Source: Lactobacillales bacterium (GTDB taxonomy: Bacteria; Bacillota; Bacilli; Lactobacillales; Vagococcaceae). From it: a stretch of DNA of 7,221 nucleotides. Shown here one piece after another: positions 1 through 4,953 of this stretch (position 1 is the stretch's first letter; each line of letters begins with the position of its first letter). Below the pieces are notes generated by a model. The model was not told where the DNA came from. It ran no database searches and saw nothing but the letters and a program-made list of their open reading frames with translations. The position numbers were made by a program, and so were the translations under genes. The stretch spans positions 1-7,221 of the forward strand of contig JAATEZ010000321.1 in the NCBI GenBank assembly GCA_015655485.1, read 5' to 3'.

Positions 1-561
1 GAGCTCACTTATTTCATGCCCTCCAGTAGCATATAGTCCCTTCTTATTAGCAGCATCCATGACTTTTAATTCATTTTTAGGATTTTCAACACTATAGGTT
101 TCTGTTGCAACGATCACTTCTGAGCCAAGAAGACTCAATTCTTCTATTTTCTTATTAATAGCTGCTTCAGTTAAATCTTTTGAGTCTATAAATATGTGAT
201 TTATATTCAAAAATTTATTCTTAGCCAACTCTATATTCTCAATATTTGACTCTTTTTTTGCATTCCGTTTATCTACTCCAGTGGACATCGCCAAAATACC
301 CACATTGGCGACATCACCTTCTAGTAAAGCATTCGTTGCCTGTGTTGTACCATGAGCAATAAAAGTGATATCTTCTGGTTTAAGTGAATTTTCATCCATC
401 AATTCTTTTAAAATAATTATTATTCCCTTAGCAACACCTTCTTTATCGCTATGTGTTGTAGGAATTTTCTTTTTCCCAATTATTTTATACGTATCATTAT
501 CGATTGCTACGGCGTCTGTATAAGTTCCACCTACATCTATGCCAATTCTTACTTTACTCAT
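1..561 (-). CDS. Hydantoinase/oxoprolinase (HyuA-like) family protein, N-terminal 187 codons, truncated by window edge
   Basis: This is an open frame on the minus strand from ATG at 561 to the window edge, with no stop. The N-terminus carries the ASKHA phosphate-1 motif GIDVGGTYTDAVAID (residues 7-21), then AHGTTQATNALLEGDVA (69-85), a hallmark of the Hydant_A_N domain. In this family (HyuA, N-terminus of 5-oxoprolinase) the fold binds ATP and acts on cyclic amides or similar compounds. By eye, about 56 of the first 92 aligned residues match the HyuA-like protein at 4928-7057. The start is supported by AAGGAG about 13 bases upstream, just past the permease stop. Only 19 bases separate it from that gene, so the two are surely co-transcribed. 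It keeps the usual Asp after GGTxT (D16), unlike its paralogue. The ATPase core and C-terminus lie outside the window and the substrate is unknown. Confidence 0.9.
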   Translation of the reverse strand, partial: MSKVRIGIDVGGTYTDAVAIDNDTYKIIGKKKIPTTHSDKEGVAKGIIIILKELMDENSLKPEDITFIAHGTTQATNALLEGDVANVGILAMSTGVDKRNAKKESNIENIELAKNKFLNINHIFIDSKDLTEAAINKKIEELSLLGSEVIVATETYSVENPKNELKVMDAANKKGLYATGGHEISEL

Positions 562-580
562 GACTTAAACTTCTCCTTAC

Positions 581-1879
581 TTAATAAATAACAACTGCTC
601 CGATAACCATTGATACTAACACACAAGCCATCATCCAAAAAATACTCTGACGCAGTATCTCATTGACATCTGTTTTAGTAAAATCTGCTAACCAAACATT
701 ATGCGAGTTAGTTGGATCACATACAGATTGGATATTCGTTACATTTCTTAAAGCGATCATTGCTGCAATAGGATTCAATCCAGCACTTACTAGTAACGCT
801 GCAACACCGCTTCCTAGACCAAAAACATTTAGTGGTCCGCGATATATGGCCAAAGGTGATAAAAGAGTAAAAAATAAAATATAACCGATAAATGATGTTG
901 GAATAATTTTCTCCATAAAAGGTGAGACAATAGCCGAAATGGCTGGAGAAGTTACAGCTGCTAACAGCATACCGATCCCAATCATCAATGCAATTGCGCC
1001 AGCAACCTCCTGAATGCCCTCTACAAAACAGCTAGAAATAATATGCAAAGGTCTTTTAGGCCGAACCAAAATCAAAGTAATGGCAATTCCACACAAAACC
1101 GCCGAAACAATGTCAAGTTTGAAAATAAATACTAATAAAACTGGAATAATAGGTGAAATCAAAGCAATCGTTGGTACCTTTATTTGGCTTTCTCCAACAT
1201 CTGTTCCCTTTTTTGAGGTCCAGTTTTTTTTATTTTTAATATCTTTGTTTACAAAAAAGATAATCATAATTATTCCCATAACAATAACTGGAACAGCACT
1301 TATCCATGAATACTCAGCAATAGTGGTGACTTTTAATCCCAAAACGTCTGTATAAACTGCCCAGTTTGAAACATTGAATAGAGCACCTACTGCCACTGAT
1401 AAAAGAATAACAAAAGTTGATGTCATTGGTGATATTCCTGTAGTTAACATAATGGGAATCATGATCGTCCCAATTAAAATAACCATTCCTAAACCACCCG
1501 ATGCAGAAATAATGATAGAACCTGCAAAGAAAAAAACAAGAGATATCAACAAAGGTTTATCTCCTGCTAATTCAGCTGCTTTCCTTATTATACCTTTAGT
1601 TATCCCAACTTTATTTAATATTTGCCCAAAAATGGAACCGAAAATCAATCCTGATATAGCTGATGATAATTTCATTGATCCTAGTGATAAAACACTGGCA
1701 GAAATTGTAAATGTCTCTGCGTTTTTTGAAATAAAAGGAATTCCTGCAATAACACTAAAAATAATTGCCATAATCGGCAGGGCAAGAATTGTTGTCATCT
1801 TTCTGGTCATCATTAAAACAACAAAGAGTAAAAAAGTTATGATGATCCCAAATGCTTGCAACACTTCAAAGTTATTCAT
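581..1879 (-). CDS. Multi-pass membrane permease, GntP/CitMHS-like (ion transporter superfamily), substrate unknown
   Basis: The 432-residue product is very hydrophobic, with about 11-13 predicted membrane segments. They include residues ~7-28, 31-50, 72-90, 110-150 (two helices around an ASGGLG turn), 155-170, 193-212, 240-257, 260-278, 292-312, 330-345, 358-375 and 410-430. A charged, lysine-rich loop at ~214-236 divides it into two halves, as in two-repeat anion permeases. Near the C-terminus is a polar stretch, RNVTNIQSVCDPTNSHNVW, likely re-entrant or substrate-contacting. The overall pattern resembles gluconate/citrate-type carriers, but I cannot name a substrate. An in-frame GTG at 1888 would add three residues. 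I prefer ATG at 1879 because the Shine-Dalgarno site overlaps that GTG. The gene is first in an operon with the HyuA-like gene at 561, so it probably imports that enzyme's substrate. Its last ~40 residues align with the permease fragment at the right edge (…NVWLADFTK… versus …VAWGFGYTK…). Confidence 0.85.
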   Translation of the reverse strand: MNNFEVLQAFGIIITFLLFVVLMMTRKMTTILALPIMAIIFSVIAGIPFISKNAETFTISASVLSLGSMKLSSAISGLIFGSIFGQILNKVGITKGIIRKAAELAGDKPLLISLVFFFAGSIIISASGGLGMVILIGTIMIPIMLTTGISPMTSTFVILLSVAVGALFNVSNWAVYTDVLGLKVTTIAEYSWISAVPVIVMGIIMIIFFVNKDIKNKKNWTSKKGTDVGESQIKVPTIALISPIIPVLLVFIFKLDIVSAVLCGIAITLILVRPKRPLHIISSCFVEGIQEVAGAIALMIGIGMLLAAVTSPAISAIVSPFMEKIIPTSFIGYILFFTLLSPLAIYRGPLNVFGLGSGVAALLVSAGLNPIAAMIALRNVTNIQSVCDPTNSHNVWLADFTKTDVNEILRQSIFWMMACVLVSMVIGAVVIY

Positions 1880-1884
1880 TATAT

Positions 1885-1894
1885 TCACTTCTTT
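1885..1894 (-). promoter_or_regulatory. Ribosome binding site that decides the permease start
   Basis: On the minus strand this reads AAAGAAGTGA, matching 8 of 10 bases of AAGGAGGTGA, and lies 5 bases before ATG at 1879. The upstream GTG candidate (1886-1888) is inside this site, so ATG 1879 is the better start. Confidence 0.7.
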
Positions 1895-1909
1895 CTTTTT
1901 GATAGCATT

Positions 1910-1938
1910 AGTTTAGCAACCTTTTTCTCAAAATGCAA
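1910..1938 (-). promoter_or_regulatory. Predicted sigma-A promoter for the permease-HyuA operon
   Basis: On the minus strand there is TTGCAT (1933-1938), a 17-base spacer, then TAAACT (1910-1915) preceded by TG-C, an extended -10. Transcription would start near 1903, leaving a leader of about 24 bases before ATG 1879 that just includes the ribosome binding site. The -35 matches only 3 of 6 consensus bases, so the promoter may need activation. Confidence 0.55.
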
Positions 1939-1963
1939 TATATTTTTGAAAAAAATAAGCATT

Positions 1964-1993
1964 ATGAAAATATATTTCGAATTATATTTTCAT
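1964..1993. promoter_or_regulatory. 30-bp near-perfect palindrome, candidate operator for the adjacent RpiR regulator
   Basis: The arms ATGAAAATATA (1964-1974) and TATATTTTCAT (1983-1993) are exact reverse complements around a centre containing TTCGAA. In total 28 of 30 bases are symmetric. It can also be read as two opposed, overlapping sites TGAAAATATA-N-TTCG. Known RpiR-family operators (such as the HexR type) are AT-rich inverted repeats with TG…CA ends, so this fits in style. Its centre lies about 75 bp upstream of the predicted permease start site and about 50 bp upstream of the predicted regulator start site. That position suits an activator of the permease operon or a shared control site better than simple blocking of a promoter. 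Binding by the adjacent regulator is inferred. Confidence 0.65.
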
Positions 1994-2014
1994 GAGTGTT
2001 TTTCTCTTTTGCAT

Positions 2015-2022
2015 GTTATACT
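2015..2022 (+). promoter_or_regulatory. Extended -10 promoter element for the RpiR regulator gene
   Basis: TGTTATACT runs from 2014 to 2022: TG, one base, then TATACT (one mismatch to TATAAT). No good -35 lies 16-18 bp upstream, which is tolerable for an extended -10. Transcription would begin near 2029, about 31 bases before the ATG, and the 30-bp palindrome ends just upstream of the -35 zone. Confidence 0.5.
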
Positions 2023-2059
2023 TATTACTGAAAATAAAATTATAAATGAGGTTTTTACT

Positions 2060-2908
2060 ATGAACGAGTCTCTCGTTATCCATAAAATAAACTCAAACAA
2101 GCATAACTTGACTATGTTAGAAAAAAAAATAGCAGCGTACGTTTTAGAATGGCCTTCGCAAGTAGAATCTTCTACTATTTCTTCGCTTTCTAAAAAAATT
2201 GGTGTATCTGAAGCCAGTATTAATAGATTCTGTAAAAAAATCGGCTACAAGGGCTATAACTCATTTAAAATTGCCATTGCACAAGATAATTATTACAAGG
2301 GAATGCAAGGCAAACATAATAACACTGATTCCTATATTGATTCTTTTTTTTACGATTACAAGGAATTGTTGCTTACAATTCCAAGCATAATTAAAGAAGA
2401 GACCATTGACAAAGTTTGTGAAAAAATTACAAATTCCCAACAAATATATATTATTTCATTTGTTGATACCAATTCAGTGGCCTTACACTTAAAAAACCAT
2501 TTGTCTCTATTAAATATGTCCTGCGAAATTTATTCAGATTTATTCATGATCAAACTCTTAGCAAATAAATGTCAGGAAAATGACTTAGTATTTGTCATTA
2601 ATTACTCAGGTAAAACAAATTTGTTAAATGATACTCTGGAAACAATTAAACAAAATAATACTCCAATTATTTTGTTTACAAGTTATGACTCAACTGAACT
2701 TGTCAAACAATCCACCGAAAGTATCATTATTCCAAATGAATTGCCCAGTAAAGAAAATCACTATTTTCCAATTTTAATCGCCTACTTTTCAGTGATTGAT
2801 TTTTTAATTAATCGCTTAATCGTCTCAAATAAGCATCTCAAAAAAGTTAGAATTGAAAATGATGGTACATTAATGGGAAATTTTATTAATACTAATTCAT
2901 TCCTCTAA
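2060..2908 (+). CDS. RpiR/MurR-family transcriptional regulator (HTH_6 plus SIS domain)
   Basis: The 282-residue protein has the usual length and layout of the family. An N-terminal helix-turn-helix (~residues 15-75) contains LEKKIAAYVLEWP, then SSLSKKIGVSEASINRFCKKIGY, the family's recognition-helix signature. A C-terminal sugar-isomerase (SIS) domain follows (~125-228), with the second conserved loop NDLVFVINYSGKT (174-186). SIS domains in this family bind phosphosugars or related ligands that modulate DNA binding. The first SIS loop, normally glycine/serine-rich (FGxGxS), reads ISFVDTNSVA here, so the ligand may not be a standard sugar phosphate. The start is ATG 2060 because GAGG lies 8 bases upstream and the HTH begins at once; the frame stays open back to 1856, but that extension overlaps the divergent permease and its promoter. 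The gene is divergent from the permease-HyuA operon, making it the likely local regulator. A terminator follows. Confidence 0.92.
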   Translation: MNESLVIHKINSNKHNLTMLEKKIAAYVLEWPSQVESSTISSLSKKIGVSEASINRFCKKIGYKGYNSFKIAIAQDNYYKGMQGKHNNTDSYIDSFFYDYKELLLTIPSIIKEETIDKVCEKITNSQQIYIISFVDTNSVALHLKNHLSLLNMSCEIYSDLFMIKLLANKCQENDLVFVINYSGKTNLLNDTLETIKQNNTPIILFTSYDSTELVKQSTESIIIPNELPSKENHYFPILIAYFSVIDFLINRLIVSNKHLKKVRIENDGTLMGNFINTNSFL

Positions 2909-2914
2909 ATAAAA

Positions 2915-2970
2915 AAAATCTTTAAACAAAATTCAGTCATTCTGAAAGTTGTTTAGAGATTTTCTTTTTT
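2915..2970. terminator. Intrinsic terminator after the RpiR gene, probably bidirectional
   Basis: A 15-bp stem (2915-2929 with 2949-2963, one G-U pair) encloses a second short stem (TTCAG/CTGAA) and is followed by a run of six T (2965-2970). It starts 6 bases after the regulator's stop codon. Read on the minus strand, the same hairpin is followed by eight T, so it could also stop transcripts arriving from the right. Confidence 0.88.
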
Positions 2971-3129
2971 GTAGCAGCGCTCAGGTTTTTTATCCTGCTG
3001 TATATTGTATATTTTTTCACTTAAAGATTCTTTAAAAATGGCTTCCGGTTAAATTGAATAAGAATATTGTATATACCTTGCTTTACAGAAATCAAGCCTC
3101 CCGATTTAGTTCTCCGTTTTCTTTATTTT
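2971..3129. other. AT-rich intergenic stretch without a recognised gene
   Basis: No frame here shows coding character and no RNA gene is recognised. The 11-mer ATATTGTATAT occurs twice in the same orientation (3002-3012 and 3064-3074). A weak hairpin, CAGG-TTTTTTAT-CCTG near 2981-2997, might be a remnant of the 3' end of the decayed nuclease gene. Confidence 0.4.
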
Positions 3130-3695
3130 CTAAAAAAAGCTATTCTTGTATATTTCATTTTCTAATTTTGGGATAGATGAAATATCTGCTCCCGTTACTT
3201 TTTGAATCCATTCCATAGGCAGTTCTTCTGTCAACATTTTTTTCGCTATAATTCATTTATTTTTTTCTTCTCCCTTTTTTATCCCTTCTTCTCTGCCTTC
3301 ATTTTCTGCATAGGCCAGCATGGCGTTCCAATCTTTGCGTGCTTTTTCTGCGGCATCGATCATCTCTCGTTCCTCCTTTGCTAAATTCTGATACGCTGCG
3401 ATCTCACAGGCTTCTTTGATAGAACCCGGAGCTGTTTCAGCAACTTTCCCGGTATGAAACTAGTCGATCCAGTCCTTCAGTTCTTTCTGAGTTTCAGCCG
3501 GCCGTTTTTTTAATTCTAAAGATGTGACGTTCAGCAGAGGCTCTTCCTTTGCCGCGGCATAAGTCAAACCATGTTCTTTATCATACATTTCAAAAGTATG
3601 CGGCACCGCCCGATCTTCTTTAAACAAGATAAAATCCAGGATATTGATGCCATAAACAGGATATCATTCGCCGGGATCACTTTTTTACTAGACAA
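3130..3695 (-). pseudogene. Decayed PD-(D/E)XK nuclease family transposase / Rpn-like gene
   Basis: Read on the minus strand, one frame from 3660 to 3130 gives a coherent C-terminal part of this family. It has PVYGINILDFILFKED, then HTFEMYDKEHG, then LLNVTSLELKKRP, a helical region, EGREEGIKKGEEKNK, and a tail AKKMLTEELPMEWIQKVTGAD. The Glu/Lys/Gly-rich tail and the closing 'KKMLxxxxxxExIxxxTG' pattern are typical of TIGR01784/PDDEXK_2 proteins (putative transposase, recombination-promoting nuclease). The frame is interrupted by TAG (3460-3462) and TGA (3253-3255). Upstream, a TTG start at 3695 with GAGGTGA at 3700-3706 opens a different frame reading LSSKKVIPANDI, which looks like the family's usual N-terminus. 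It is joined almost directly to PVYG, so the catalytic D…ExK core is missing and the frame is shifted. The product cannot be active. Such genes are multi-copy and mobile, so this is probably an old insertion. Family placement is from recognition, not a search. Confidence 0.8.
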
Positions 3696-3716
3696 ACGCT
3701 CACCTCATCCGATTCA

Positions 3717-3923
3717 TTATTGATTTTTTGTCAGGCAAAAAAGCGAAGTCCAGTCAACTAAGAAATTGGCGATTGATTCAACTGATTTGCGATCAGCTGA
3801 AAGAAGTCCTGCGGTTTTTATGGCTCTATGATACGCCAGATTTTCGCAAATAGACGGATCATCCAGCTGAAATCGGTCATATTTTTATTGTCGTGACTGC
3901 CAAATATTTTTCGTCATTGTCAT
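3717..3923 (-). pseudogene. Short broken reading frame of unknown origin
   Basis: From ATG at 3923, the minus strand reads MTMTKNIWQSRQ, a TAA stop (3885-3887), then about 55 codons with well-behaved composition (KYDRFQLDDPSICENLAYHR… to …LTKNQ) ending in TAA at 3717. The frame resembles protein more than noise: varied residues, few rare amino acids and a sensible start. I do not recognise the family. It ends just before the start region of the decayed nuclease gene, so both may be relics of one inserted segment. It could also be chance. Confidence 0.35.
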
Positions 3924-4023
3924 CTTTACTTTTTTGCCTTTCAAGTTAATATATGCAAAAATGGCGATTTGATTTTTAATTTTAAAAAAAGTGATCCTGT
4001 TTCTTTCGGTTCTCATATGAAAG

Positions 4024-4070
4024 TTTCAGAGGAGAATACTCATGCTCTTCTCTTTTTTTCTCCTCTGAAA
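4024..4070. repeat. 13-bp perfect inverted repeat (long hairpin), possible weak terminator
   Basis: TTTCAGAGGAGAA (4024-4036) and TTCTCCTCTGAAA (4058-4070) are exact reverse complements separated by 21 bases. It lies downstream of the metallopeptidase-like gene on its transcribed strand. Neither strand has a good U run after the stem, so factor-independent termination would be weak. Alternatives are an mRNA 3' end stabiliser or the remains of a mobile-element end. Confidence 0.55.
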
Positions 4071-4075
4071 AAAGT

Positions 4076-4281
4076 TTACTGATGCGACTTCTCTTGTTCA
4101 GAATTTAAAATACTGTCAAAGGCATTTTTATCTTTAACAGGACATCTTTTATCAAATAAAATTTGCAGACTAGACTCTATACAGGACATTTAAGAGTTTG
4201 TTTTTGCCACTTTTGAATGCCTGTTTTCTGTCTTTTGAATTCTTAAAGAGTCCTTCATTTCATGTATTTCTCATAAATCAA
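4076..4281. other. Non-coding or remnant region downstream of the metallopeptidase-like gene
   Basis: No intact gene is supported. On the minus strand a frame from ATG 4258 to TAA 4076 is open apart from one stop (4190-4192), giving 22- and 37-residue pieces. Neither has a convincing ribosome binding site, and I recognise neither. ACAGGACAT occurs twice (4137-4145, 4181-4189), and an imperfect inverted repeat (minus strand AGGAC-TC-TTTAAGA pairing with TCTTAAA-T-GTCCT) could fold over 4182-4254. Confidence 0.35.
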
Positions 4282-4953
4282 TTATGCCGAGTTATCGTTC
4301 AATGCCATAACTTCCTGATACATTTCGATGGCTTGATTTTTGTCGTATACATAAATCAATAAAATATCTAAAAGAAATGTTGGATAATCCACCTCATTGA
4401 TTGCACGACTAAAGCACATAGCCGCTATCTCGCTTGTCGTTCTAACATTTGATTTATGTTCATAAAAAAGAAATTTCCACAAAGATATCCTGGTTTTTTG
4501 AGTATAGATCTCGGTATCATGACATTCAATGTGATGATATAATTCGTGTCCCAGAATCAGATCTGATATTTTATCACGAAATTCTTGCGGAATCTGTTCT
4601 TCATTTTTGATTCGCTCAATAGGGCCATCCATCAGCATGATCGCTCCGGGGGATTGATACAAAGCAAATAAAATCCGATTTCCGATTCGTTCTTCTTCCT
4701 GATGAACTAAGTGTACGCTCTCAGCATCAAGAATTTCTTTTACGCCCATGCCGCTGTATTGCTTTTTTATTTTTTCTGCAGTTTCATAACCGCAGCGAAC
4801 AGAAGCGGCAATCATCTGCCTCTTCTGTTCTTCAGAAATTTTTTCAGTTAAAATGTCACGAGCAAATAGATATTCTCCCCATACTTCATCAGGAACCTGT
4901 TCAAGATTGAAAATCATTTCTGATAAGTCAGGTTTGCTTAATATTGGCTGCAA
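4282..4953 (-). CDS. Zinc-metallopeptidase-like (gluzincin, HExxH) protein encoded with the HyuA-like gene
   Basis: The 223-residue soluble protein has no signal peptide or membrane helix. Its centre has GHELYHHIE (residues 135-143), a clean HExxH zinc site (H136, E137, H140). About 35 residues later, TTSEIAAMCFSRAI (173-186) supplies a probable third ligand, E175, in the ExxAxxF context seen in gluzincins such as ImmA/IrrE-type proteins. I cannot assign it to a named family. It may be a peptidase, or a hydrolase or regulator built on a zincin fold. The TTG start at 4953 is well supported by AAGAGGTGAT ending 5 bases upstream; the next ATG (M13) has no such site. The gene overlaps the 3' end of the HyuA-like gene by 26 bases, so translation is probably coupled and the two products probably work together. 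It is the last gene of its operon; a hairpin lies about 210 bases beyond. Confidence 0.85.
   Translation of the reverse strand: MQPILSKPDLSEMIFNLEQVPDEVWGEYLFARDILTEKISEEQKRQMIAASVRCGYETAEKIKKQYSGMGVKEILDAESVHLVHQEEERIGNRILFALYQSPGAIMLMDGPIERIKNEEQIPQEFRDKISDLILGHELYHHIECHDTEIYTQKTRISLWKFLFYEHKSNVRTTSEIAAMCFSRAINEVDYPTFLLDILLIYVYDKNQAIEMYQEVMALNDNSA

Noticed and set aside
663..1916. Plus-strand open frames opposite the permease gene
   Set aside because: They are antisense shadows of a clear membrane protein and lack ribosome binding sites or family resemblance.
1931..1965. AATGC…GCATT and TATTTTT-GAA-AAAAATA inverted repeats as a second operator
   Set aside because: The two symmetries do not share a centre and the inner one is a low-complexity T/A run; chance is likely in such AT-rich DNA.
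1856..2059. A 68-codon N-terminal extension of the RpiR regulator
   Set aside because: It overlaps the divergent permease start, its promoter and the palindrome, is atypical for the family, and the ATG at 2060 has its own ribosome binding site.
2199..2443. Small frames on either strand inside the regulator gene
   Set aside because: They overlap the conserved RpiR helix-turn-helix and SIS coding region and show no independent signals.
3202..3384. A 60-codon plus-strand frame rich in Phe, Cys and Ser
   Set aside because: It is the antisense of the Glu/Lys-rich tail of the decayed nuclease gene, which explains its odd composition.
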